Assembly (NCBI GenBank): GCA_030668485.1
Contig: DAOUTW010000025.1
Span: 1-61,760, forward strand
Direction of reading: 5' to 3'
Length of the DNA stretch: 61,760 bases
From: Candidatus Zixiibacteriota bacterium
GTDB lineage: Bacteria > Zixibacteria > MSB-5A5 > GN15 > JAAZOE01
The notes beneath the pieces are model-generated. The model did no database searches, was not told the DNA's origin, and saw nothing but the letters and a program-made list of their open reading frames with translations. Below, piece by piece: positions 51,701 through 59,062 of this stretch. The position numbers and the translations under genes were made by a program. Numbering within the stretch: the stretch's first letter is position 1; each line of letters begins with the position of its first letter.

Positions 51701-53375
51701 TGCAACTCATTCGACTTATGCGGCGGGGGATGGTCCGGTCCATGTCTATCCCTCCGATCTCGATGGCGACGGTGATCTCGACTTGGCTGTTGTCAATGAA
51801 TATGTTGATTCAATCGCGATCTTACTGAATCAACCGCTGATCGTGCCATCGGCGCCAATCCTGTTGTCGCCGTTGAATGGCATAGCTTTCCTCTCGTTCG
51901 GAAGTCGGCGGATTACACTCGACTGGGATGATGTCAATTATGCCATCAATTATGAGGTTTTGCTGGATAACAACATTGATTTCAGTTCGCCCATATCAAA
52001 TCCCAATAATCTGACGGCATCAACATGGACGACGCCTTTTCTGGGGCCGGGGAGATATTATTGGAAGGTGCGCGCCTCCAATGAGGTCGGTTGGGGTGGA
52101 TGGTCCGCAACCTGGACCTTCAGGATTATTCTGAGCGAAATATCCTGTCCCATATTGTTCAGCCATACCGATGAAGGTTTCAAAAAAGAAGACCCGCTCC
52201 TCACTGCCTGCGCGAATTCAGGATATGTGGATGTCGTGACCGATTACTACCATCTTACCTCGCCCATCGTACCACGGGACGGCAAAATCGTATTCCAATT
52301 GCGCGAATTGGAGGATGAAATAACGTATTTGCATGGTATTGAATTAATCACCGTAGATCACAAAGATGAGACTCGGGTTTCCTGCGATGCCAGCGGGCAA
52401 ATCAGTCTCTATCAAACCTCGGCCGGTCCGCTGACGGCAATTGATAATCATGGCAATGATCAATTGGCGGTGGTATCTCAGGAAGATGGAGTTCTGTTCT
52501 CAGCAACTGAGCCTGGTCATCTAATGGTAACTTTCTCCAATAATCAGGATGACGGATCCAATATTCTGCTGTCGTCTCCCAAGCGGCCGCCCTGCTATGA
52601 AATTGAGCAGGAACCGGATCCTTATGTCAAAGCCAATCCTGAAAGCGATGAGTCGGTGGATCTGATAGTCGAGATTCTTGACGCTGAAGGTAATTGGGTT
52701 GAAGTGTCCGGCTCAATTCCGTCTCGTGAAAATCCATCTCAGGAGATCGCATTGGCGGATATTGCGGGCGAGATTACCGATGATGTCATCACCCTGCGCT
52801 TGTCTTGGCAGAGGGGCTACTCCGCCGATGCAATCATAAGGACGGTCCCGTCTGAGGAGACTCCAGCAATTAGAACATGGCAGGTAGGGACTTATGATAT
52901 AAGCTCAGGCAATCAAGCCCAATCAATAGGGGATGATTTTGCCAACGGCAACCCGCTAATCCTTACCAAAGGCGATGTGTTCGAATTCAGTTTCACGCCC
53001 GATGGACCAGCCAATCCCAACCTGACTCGCGATTATATTGTCCGTGCAGTGGGTCGGTACCAGCCGGATTACAATGTTTTTGCGCATCTGCTTCCCAGCG
53101 AAACCAAACTTCACGCTAATTATCCCAATCCATTCAACCCGGTGACGACCATCAGCTATGATCTCCCCACAGCTTCGCATATTCGTCTCGATATTTACAA
53201 TATCACCGGGCAGTTGGTGACGACACTAATAGATGGTATGCAGGAGGTCGGTCGCCATCAATGTATCTGGAATAGTCAGGACGCTGACGGGCGAAATGTC
53301 GCCAGCGGCGTGTATTTCTATCAGTTGAAGGCGGGTGATTTTGTGAGTTCGAGGAAGATGGTCCTTCTCAAGTAA
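48723..53375 (+). CDS. gingipain-like C25 cysteine protease with FG-GAP repeats and T9SS sorting domain
   Basis: 1550 residues. Signal peptide about 1-24; propeptide-like region about 55-235; peptidase C25 domain about 265-590 with catalytic His450 in YRGHGDVG and Cys488 in SIACWNG; a Big_5/Ig-like domain about 600-695 ('SPTQNELDVAAGVDISVTFDMPM'); seven or so FG-GAP/VCBS repeats about 705-1035 (DxDxDGDxDL-type loops, e.g. DLDNDGDLDL); a fibronectin-like domain about 1040-1140; a beta-rich region; and a type A T9SS tail from about 1460 (NPFNPVTTISYDLP ... KMVLLK). Predicted to be exported by a type IX-like system and to degrade extracellular protein. GGGAGG precedes the ATG. Flanked by tRNA-Tyr and a tRNA-Tyr remnant. 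Confidence 0.9.
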   Translation: MHKTSIFVCVLLFLGTLAVIPAYAEPTWVSVGGPSMPEKPSADIINSDETSTTITFTTTGFWSEIVDEGAVTFQRLSFPEYHTTMEVGKPEIPAIVGLVRIPGLTDVSVSVTGYTQETLTGYNVYPYQTALLETESSGPFAYDQGCYELDQVYPTVTTDITDPAIWRDIRMVKLIVYPIRHNPVTGDLIVYTDITIQLDYSGTNSINQLETTDNPISLRYDEMYNQAVLNYDGPSLSPENKGSSSSALTTGYDYLIISRDDYISNLTPLVTWKTTQGLAVQVVPLSTVGSTVTAIKNYITQEYNVNGIQYVLLVGNESDIPGYTGYGSFSDYYYSLVAGGDDYPDLAIGRLCVHSAADVDLMVSKSVTFESNPPPGDWLNNVLLIANFEQAPYKYQECKEEIRTASYSVQTPNFTTAYGASYANGGDEATNAMVKAWINSGQRVVNYRGHGDVGYWYYWNIWGEYFYNSDVYDLANGQLTPVVFSIACWNGNIESASTCFAEAFTLQAYGASAILAASRPSYTIANHTYDKKLFKAIYDEGINSIGDVSNVAAIEMINYHGYAGLANARMYLWFGDPTLNVIYTPSEEPQIIATSPTQNELDVAAGVDISVTFDMPMDETTINSSSFVVNATSTGLHQGTFACADPVTVIFYPTEDFDDGEVVTVVLTTDIQSEGGGNLESSYIWSFTIATSNPSPATFLYDAGYAAGDFPYAAYAAMFDADDDPDLAVPNWMTNNVSVFLNNGDATFPSATNYATDSTPDYIYCADFDADGNMDMVTADYWAGELSVLLGNGDGTFAPYTNYSPDTPTAGVVAADLNGDGIFDLAAPNHALNNVAVLFGNGDGSFGTPSNYGTDDGSNHIIAADLDNDADIDLITTNCVPQTVSILLNNGDGTFATHVDYSVSSCPMGSYPADLDNDGDLDLVTANKDNSTVSVLINDGLGGFAAEVSYGVGSFPMHIFASDLDADGDLDIVAPNVFSDNVSILLNNGNGTFATHSTYAAGDGPVHVYPSDLDGDGDLDLAVVNEYVDSIAILLNQPLIVPSAPILLSPLNGIAFLSFGSRRITLDWDDVNYAINYEVLLDNNIDFSSPISNPNNLTASTWTTPFLGPGRYYWKVRASNEVGWGGWSATWTFRIILSEISCPILFSHTDEGFKKEDPLLTACANSGYVDVVTDYYHLTSPIVPRDGKIVFQLRELEDEITYLHGIELITVDHKDETRVSCDASGQISLYQTSAGPLTAIDNHGNDQLAVVSQEDGVLFSATEPGHLMVTFSNNQDDGSNILLSSPKRPPCYEIEQEPDPYVKANPESDESVDLIVEILDAEGNWVEVSGSIPSRENPSQEIALADIAGEITDDVITLRLSWQRGYSADAIIRTVPSEETPAIRTWQVGTYDISSGNQAQSIGDDFANGNPLILTKGDVFEFSFTPDGPANPNLTRDYIVRAVGRYQPDYNVFAHLLPSETKLHANYPNPFNPVTTISYDLPTASHIRLDIYNITGQLVTTLIDGMQEVGRHQCIWNSQDADGRNVASGVYFYQLKAGDFVSSRKMVLLK

Positions 53376-53419
53376 ATGCTTGAGAGGATAAGAATTAGAA
53401 TCTCTTTTCAGAAAAAGAA

Positions 53420-53447
53420 GGGCCGGTTTCTGACCGGTCCTTTTATT
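53420..53447 (+). terminator. Rho-independent terminator of the C25 protease gene
   Basis: GGGCCGGT (53420-53427) pairs with ACCGGTCC (53433-53440, one G-U), loop TTCTG, then TTTTATTT. It is 45 bp after the stop. Confidence 0.85.
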
Positions 53448-53590
53448 TGTGCCTATTCTGTGCCAACCCTTGACCAAACTAGCTGCAAACAAACAAAACC
53501 AAACAAAACCAAATAAAAATACCTAAATGACTCCGGATTAACGTCTTGTAAGGTAATTCGCAGTAGGTCAATACGTTACGAAGACAGGCG

Positions 53591-53615
53591 TCGGAGAATC
53601 CTCCCCCCTCCACCA
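53591..53615 (+). pseudogene. tRNA-Tyr 3' remnant
   Basis: From 53596 to 53640, 44 of 45 bases equal 47772-47816: the tRNA-Tyr T-arm/acceptor 3' strand, CCA, hairpin and GGCTGTCGCG box. The five T-loop bases before it (GTTCG) are missing, and the rest of the tRNA is absent, so it cannot be a functional tRNA. Confidence 0.85.
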
Positions 53616-53790
53616 TTTCAAATGGTTTTTGGCTGTCGCGGTGGCGGGGGCCACTTTTAGGCTGTCGCATAGATGGCCATTTTTTGTGGCAAAGACCAAT
53701 GGCAGGGGCCATTTTTGCGCTGTCGGGAAGACGGCCTTTTTTTGTGGCGGAAGCCAGTGGCAAAAGCCTTTTCCGAACTGTTGCGATGAT
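53612..53790 (+). repeat. array of hairpin/T-tract/GGCTGTCGC elements
   Basis: Unit 1: ACCATT/AATGGT, TTTTT, GGCTGTCGCG (53631-53640). Unit 2: GTGGC/GCCAC (53641-53654), TTTT, GGCTGTCGCA (53660-53669). Unit 3: ATGGC/GCCAT (53699-53712), TTTT, CGCTGTCGG (53718-53726). A decayed unit (GGC-AAAA-GCC, TTTT, ACTGTTGCG) follows near 53760-53785. The whole 53376-53968 gap has no protein gene; near 53490 there is also a short AAACAAAACC simple repeat. Confidence 0.8.
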
Positions 53791-53968
53791 AATCTTGGCC
53801 AACGCAAAAGCATTATTCAGTAATACCCCCCATTTATCTGAATCCATTCCGGATGTTCCTTCGTAGTAACTGCTTTACAGAATGCCTCTATTGTGTTATA
53901 TCCTCCTGAAGGATTATTGCAACGACAGGGTTTAATTCAACCGGGTACTACTGTAAGGGCAGAGGTCT

Positions 53969-55327
53969 TTGAATAATAAACAGCCGATAGATCACACCGA
54001 AGGATCGATAATAAAATCAATCCTCCGCATGGGCCTGCCATCCATGATCGGATTCGGCGCCGGTAATCTCTATGCCCTGATCGATACCTATTGGCTTTCA
54101 CGCCTCGGCCCGGAACCGGTGGCTGCCTTGACTGTCCTGGGCCCGTTTTTGTGGGTTATTCATTCGGCCAACATGATTGTCGGTACCGGATCGGTGGCGA
54201 TTATTTCCCGTCGTTACGGCGAGAAGGATATCCCCGAGACCGAGATGTCAATCAAGGAGACTATCCTCCTGAAATGGCTGGTGGCCATCTTTTTCGGAAT
54301 CGTAGGCTTTATCCTGACTCCAATTGTTCTCGATATTCTTGGTGCCTCCGAGGAAGTGATGGAAATCGGTACTGTTTATGGCCGGATTATTTTTATTGGT
54401 CTCGGTTTCAATTTTGCCACTTATTCGGTTTTCACGGCGATGAGAGGCGTCGCTAATCCCAAACTGGCGATGATCCTGATGATATCCTTGAGTGCTCTTA
54501 ATATCGTCCTCGATCCCTTTATGATATTCGGCTGGTGGATATTCCCTGAAATGGGCGTGGCCGGTGCTGCCTGGGCCTCGGTGATATCGTATGCACTGGC
54601 CTTTTTTGTCGGCCTGATGTTCTTCTGCACCGGAAAAACTAATGTTCGCCTGAGCTTGAAAAACACCCGTCCTGTTAGCTGGGCGACCATGTGGAAAATA
54701 TTAAAAATTGGAGCACCCGCCGGCATAGGATCGGTCTCTTTTGCCGGTGCCCGGCTCGTGATCATGCCGATGATAACCATTTTCGGGACCGGGGTGGTAG
54801 CCGCCTATGGTGTCAGTCAGCAAATCTCCCATGTAGGGATCATGCTCCTGGTCGGGATCGGTCTTGGGATGTCGGCTCTGCTAGGGCATAACCTCGGGGC
54901 CGGAAAGAAGGAAAGAGCCAAAGAAACAGCCCGGCAGGCGATGATGCTGGCAACCGGGATGATGACTGTTCTCGGGCTGTTAACCTTTGTGTTCGCCTAC
55001 CAAATCATGAGGATGTTTTTTGAAGATCCGCAAATCATTGAGTATGGTATTGAAATATTGAGAATCCTGGCGGTCAGTTTCCCGTTTTTGGGGCTGCATA
55101 TTATGATGGAAAATATTTATACCGGAGTAGGCGAAAATCGACCGCCGATGTTTATTAATATTTTCCATGCCTGGATTATCGAAATCCCCGCCGTCTATAT
55201 CGCCACGCGACTTCTGGGTTTCGATCAGACCGCCGTCTGGTGGTCGATCACCGGAGCTACTCTGGTTTCAGTAACGGTTTTCTATTTCTATTTCCGCAAT
55301 GGTAAATGGCTGCATGTCAAAGTTTGA
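53969..55327 (+). CDS. MATE family efflux transporter
   Basis: 452 residues, twelve membrane helices in two homologous halves (about 14-220 and 240-445). Family features: 'MGLPSMIGFGAGNLYALIDTYWLSRLGPEPVAAL' in TM1-2, the paired segment 'APAGIGSVSFAGARLVIMPMI' at the second half, and the conserved 'MRGVANPK' loop. Exports cationic drugs or metabolites using H+ or Na+ gradients; substrate unknown. The start is a TTG with GAGG a few bases upstream; no ATG fits better. Downstream of the repeat array, so probably has its own promoter. Confidence 0.9.
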   Translation: MNNKQPIDHTEGSIIKSILRMGLPSMIGFGAGNLYALIDTYWLSRLGPEPVAALTVLGPFLWVIHSANMIVGTGSVAIISRRYGEKDIPETEMSIKETILLKWLVAIFFGIVGFILTPIVLDILGASEEVMEIGTVYGRIIFIGLGFNFATYSVFTAMRGVANPKLAMILMISLSALNIVLDPFMIFGWWIFPEMGVAGAAWASVISYALAFFVGLMFFCTGKTNVRLSLKNTRPVSWATMWKILKIGAPAGIGSVSFAGARLVIMPMITIFGTGVVAAYGVSQQISHVGIMLLVGIGLGMSALLGHNLGAGKKERAKETARQAMMLATGMMTVLGLLTFVFAYQIMRMFFEDPQIIEYGIEILRILAVSFPFLGLHIMMENIYTGVGENRPPMFINIFHAWIIEIPAVYIATRLLGFDQTAVWWSITGATLVSVTVFYFYFRNGKWLHVKV

Positions 55328-55430
55328 TCTTTCCGTTTGACTAAAATCGAACTTGCCTTTATTCCGCTATTGAATTAGATACCCTTTAAGATTATATCGC
55401 CAAGTATTAATGGACAAAGGACGGCAGAAA

Positions 55431-57455
55431 ATGCGAAAGTTATTGATTATAACGATAAGCCTCTGTCTGATGACGCCAATAGTCGCCCGCCATATTACCT
55501 TTGATGATCTCTATAGCGTTCCGAGGTACGGTGACATTCAAATTTCGCCCGAGGGTTCACGAGTTTTGTTCGTTATGACAACTCGGGACCTGACGGCAAA
55601 TTCCAGCGAAAGCCATATCTGGATGATCTATGATGGTCGCATCGATCCAATGCAATTGACCAGTGGAGAAAATTCCGCATACCATCCCCGCTGGTCCCCT
55701 GACGGACAATGGATTTTCTTCCTCTCATCCGACGATTCCGGAACCACCCAGATCTGGCGGATGGGACAGCATGGCGGCGAGAAAAGGCTGGTAACAAAAT
55801 TATCAACCGGAGTATCGTCATTTCAGGTTTTTCTATCCAATGATAAACTTCTGATTGTATCCCGGGTTTTCCCCGATTGCCATGCCGATAGCTGTAATCA
55901 GGCCCGGCATCTGGAGCAGGATGGAAATCCGGTCAAGGCTCGCCTCTACGATAAATTACTTTACCGGCATTATAACCGATGGGATGATGGTAAGGTCAAT
56001 CGTATGTTAATTTATGATATCAACTCCGGCTCCTACCAAGAGGTTTATGGCGAGCCCGATGACGCGCCGACATCGCTTCTCGGCGGATCGGGAGACTGTG
56101 CCATTTCTCCCGATGGCGAAGAAATATGCTTTGCCATGAATACCACCGACAATCCGGCCGTCAGAGTCAACAACGATCTCTTTGTCATCTCATCCAACGG
56201 CGGCGATCCAATTAAAATCACCGACAATGGCGGCCTCGATCAATCGCCTCAATATTCGCCCGACGGCCGCTTCATCGCCTATCATTCCATGGCGCGAGCC
56301 GGATACGAGTCGGATCAGCGCGACCTGGTTTTGTATGATAAGGGAGAGGGGATGCATGTCAATCTGACCACCGAATTCGATCGCTCCATAGGCGGATATC
56401 AGTGGGGACCCGACTCGGATTATATCTATTTCTCGGCCATCGAGCATGGTCTTGCGAAAATTTACAGAATAGAAATTGCGACCGATAAGGTCGATACATT
56501 GTTGGATACTGCCGTCTACGGCGAAATGCAGGTTTCACCGGACGGCAAGTTTATGATCGTCAGCCGCTCCCAATCGCATAAGCCGTATGAGTTGTATCGT
56601 TTCGATATCGAATCAAAGGTACTGTCACAATTCACCGAATATACCGAAGTGATCATAGCTGACCTTGATATGAATCAGGGCGAGGATTTCTGGTTTGTCG
56701 GAGCTATGGATGATTCGGTCCATGGCTGGTTGACCTTACCTCCTGATTTCGATTCAACCCATAAGTACCCTCTGGTCCTTTTGATTCATGGCGGACCGCA
56801 GTGGTGCTGGCTGGGCGATTTCAATTACTATGGATGGAATACCCAGTTGATGGCGGCGCAGGGATACGTGGTGGCTCAGATCGATCCGCATGGCAGTGTC
56901 GGTTACGGCCTGAAATTCAAGGAATACGTTTCCGGCAACTGGGGCAAGGGCGATTACGAAGACCTGATGAAAAGTGTCGATCATTTAATCGAAACGCATT
57001 CCTTCATCGATTCCACCCGCATGGCCGCCTTGGGGAGATCGTATGGCGGCTTTATGGCCAACTGGATTTGTGGCCATACCGATCGATTCAAATGCCTGGT
57101 CAGTATCGATGGTACTTATAATCACATAAGCGGCTACGGCTCGACCGAGGAACTATGGTTCCCAGAATGGGAATACAAAGGGACTCCCTATGATAATTGG
57201 GATGAATATGTCCGTTCTTCGCCGGTGACCTACGCCAAAAACTTTAAGACACCAACCATGGTTATTCACGGTCAAAAGGATTACCGCGTCGATCTCAGCG
57301 AAGGATTACAGATGTTCACAGCTCTTCAGCGGCTGGGCGTTCCATCGCAATTGCTGTATCTCCCCGACGAGGGCCACAATGCCCGCAAGTTGCAAAATTT
57401 GCGTGTTATCTATGAAAAGCAATTTGAATGGCTGAAACGGTGGCTGGCTCAATAG
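55431..57455 (+). CDS. S9 family (prolyl oligopeptidase-like) serine peptidase, exported
   Basis: 674 residues from the ATG at 55431 (AAAGGA nine bases upstream; another ATG seven codons earlier has no ribosome site). Signal peptide about 1-19. Beta-propeller with WSPDG-type repeats about 30-400 ('HPRWSPDGQWIFFLS', 'PQYSPDGRFIAYHS', 'MQVSPDGKFMIVS'). The alpha/beta hydrolase domain has catalytic Ser537 (GRSYGGFM), Asp617 (GQKDYRV) and His649 (DEGHN). Acts as a periplasmic or outer-surface dipeptidyl/acylaminoacyl peptidase that trims peptides, perhaps those from the C25 protease upstream. 34 bp before the SDR gene. Confidence 0.92.
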   Translation: MRKLLIITISLCLMTPIVARHITFDDLYSVPRYGDIQISPEGSRVLFVMTTRDLTANSSESHIWMIYDGRIDPMQLTSGENSAYHPRWSPDGQWIFFLSSDDSGTTQIWRMGQHGGEKRLVTKLSTGVSSFQVFLSNDKLLIVSRVFPDCHADSCNQARHLEQDGNPVKARLYDKLLYRHYNRWDDGKVNRMLIYDINSGSYQEVYGEPDDAPTSLLGGSGDCAISPDGEEICFAMNTTDNPAVRVNNDLFVISSNGGDPIKITDNGGLDQSPQYSPDGRFIAYHSMARAGYESDQRDLVLYDKGEGMHVNLTTEFDRSIGGYQWGPDSDYIYFSAIEHGLAKIYRIEIATDKVDTLLDTAVYGEMQVSPDGKFMIVSRSQSHKPYELYRFDIESKVLSQFTEYTEVIIADLDMNQGEDFWFVGAMDDSVHGWLTLPPDFDSTHKYPLVLLIHGGPQWCWLGDFNYYGWNTQLMAAQGYVVAQIDPHGSVGYGLKFKEYVSGNWGKGDYEDLMKSVDHLIETHSFIDSTRMAALGRSYGGFMANWICGHTDRFKCLVSIDGTYNHISGYGSTEELWFPEWEYKGTPYDNWDEYVRSSPVTYAKNFKTPTMVIHGQKDYRVDLSEGLQMFTALQRLGVPSQLLYLPDEGHNARKLQNLRVIYEKQFEWLKRWLAQ

Positions 57456-57489
57456 TGATCGTATCTAACATGAGTAGCGAGGATATGCG

Positions 57490-58245
57490 ATGATAAGTTT
57501 GAAAAACAAAACGGCACTAATCACTGGCGGTTCGCGGGGGTTAGGCAAGGCTATAGTACTTCTCTTTGCCCGGGCCGGATGCGATGTGATAATCAACTAC
57601 CGCAACGATGATAACAGCGCCGTTAAGGTCAGGGAAGAGGCGGAAGGCTTTGGTGTCAGGGCCAAAGAATATAAGGCCGACATTGCCAAAAAATCAGAGG
57701 TCGACGCCATGATCGAGGCGGCGGTAAAGGAATTCGGCCGCATCGATATCCTGGTAAATAATGCCGGAATATGGGAGCATAATCCGATTGATGAAATGAC
57801 CGAGGAGCGGTTGAAAGATACGATAAATATAAATGTTCTGGGTAGCTTCTATACCGCGATGGCAGTCGTACCTCATATGAAACGGCAGAAATCAGGAAAT
57901 ATTATAAATATCTCATCGACGGCAGGGCAGAGGGGAGAGGCCTTCCATTCTCCCTATGCCGCCTCCAAAAGCGCCGTGATCGGCCTGACCAAATCGCTGG
58001 CGCCGGAACTGGCCGCATACAATATCCGCGTCAATTGTGTCGCCCCGGGCTGGTTTGAAACCGACATGAGTCATGATGCCCTGCTCGGTGACGGACGCGC
58101 CAGAGTTGCGGCGCAGATTCCATTAGGGCGAGTCGGCGACCCCGATGAACTGGCCGGACCGGTTCTGTTTCTGGCCTCGGACCTGTCGACTTTTATGACC
58201 GGGGAAATATTGAATGTGAACGGCGGCGCCGTTCTGTGCGGATAA
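57490..58245 (+). CDS. SDR family oxidoreductase (FabG-like)
   Basis: 251 residues, classical short-chain dehydrogenase. Cofactor motif TGGSRGLG at 12-19, NNAG motif, catalytic Ser143, Tyr156 and Lys160 (YAASK). It resembles 3-oxoacyl-ACP reductases, but such similarity does not fix the substrate; with no fatty-acid genes nearby it may reduce another keto compound. It follows the S9 peptidase by 34 bp in the same direction, possibly co-transcribed. Confidence 0.9.
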   Translation: MISLKNKTALITGGSRGLGKAIVLLFARAGCDVIINYRNDDNSAVKVREEAEGFGVRAKEYKADIAKKSEVDAMIEAAVKEFGRIDILVNNAGIWEHNPIDEMTEERLKDTININVLGSFYTAMAVVPHMKRQKSGNIINISSTAGQRGEAFHSPYAASKSAVIGLTKSLAPELAAYNIRVNCVAPGWFETDMSHDALLGDGRARVAAQIPLGRVGDPDELAGPVLFLASDLSTFMTGEILNVNGGAVLCG

Positions 58246-58402
58246 TAACTGTCGTAAATTATATAGCATATTATTCACGGTTGGTCGAAAAATCCTAAAC
58301 CGATCATGATTAAAATTCTGTTGCGGTAATAGTGTGTTTAAATGATATTCAGATGGGATATGCAAACCCCGATAGCATTAAGGGATGAAAGGATATTTGG
58401 GT

Positions 58403-58873
58403 ATGAAAAAGGCGTTATGTCTGTTGATAAGCCTCTTTTTATTGGGCTGCTCCGGTCAGGAGAAATCCGGAGAGCAAACTCAGGATACGCCGGCGGAACA
58501 GGTATCGCTTGAATTTCGGGTGGCTGATGATGAACCGGCAGAAGGATTGATCGAGTCTGTGTTTGCAATTACCGGCGAGACATTTTATCTCCATGCCGAG
58601 CCGATGTTTGACGAATCCGGTATTGATTCCGCCTATCTTATGAGGGGCGGGGAAAATCCGTTGATCGGGATAATCCTCAATAAGGATGCCGCTGAGAGTT
58701 TTGAGAAAGTAACCGGTGAGAATGTCGGAAAAAGAACGGCTATTTTGGTCAATGGTAAATTGGTCTCTGTTCCCAAAATCCGTGCCGCCATCCCGGGGGG
58801 GAGAGCGATGCTCACCAGCGGCTCCGATCTGGAAGAGACGAAGCGGATCATAAAAAGCCTCAATAAAAAATAA
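58403..58873 (+). CDS. lipoprotein with a SecDF P1-head-like domain
   Basis: 156 residues from the ATG at 58403. Lipobox LLGC gives Cys16; an acidic/Gln linker follows. The remainder (about 35-155) reads like the periplasmic P1 head subdomain of SecD: 'EFRVADDEPAEGL', 'FYLHAEPMFDESGIDSAYL', 'GIILNKDAAESFEKVTGENVGKRTAILVNGKLVSVPKIRAAIPGGRAMLTSGSDLEETKRIIKSL'-type spacing (only key words quoted in part). SecD normally has this head between membrane helices; here it is a standalone membrane-anchored lipoprotein. Function may be chaperone-like during late export, but this is inference. Confidence 0.7.
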   Translation: MKKALCLLISLFLLGCSGQEKSGEQTQDTPAEQVSLEFRVADDEPAEGLIESVFAITGETFYLHAEPMFDESGIDSAYLMRGGENPLIGIILNKDAAESFEKVTGENVGKRTAILVNGKLVSVPKIRAAIPGGRAMLTSGSDLEETKRIIKSLNKK

Positions 58874-59020
58874 GGAGCGCTGCTATAGTCTTTAGACCGG
58901 GTGCCGCATTTCTATCAATTACAAAAAAGTGCGAAATGAATTTGAACTCATGTGTCTAAGGCCAACTACCACTTTGAGTGCTGAATAAATCTTGACACCA
59001 TTTGGTCAGTCAATTTCAAT

Positions 59021-59048
59021 TTGAGAAATGCACTTTGAGAATTATATT
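59021..59048 (+). promoter_or_regulatory. candidate promoter of the GT-C-like gene
   Basis: TTGAGA (59021-59026), 16-bp spacer, TATATT (59043-59048), eight to ten bases before the ribosome site AGGTGAT. This would give a very short leader. Confidence 0.4.
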
Positions 59049-59062
59049 GGATCGCAGGTGAT

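Noticed and set aside
53591-53615. A second tRNA-Tyr
   Set aside because: Only the 3' acceptor strand remains; there is no anticodon arm or 5' half.
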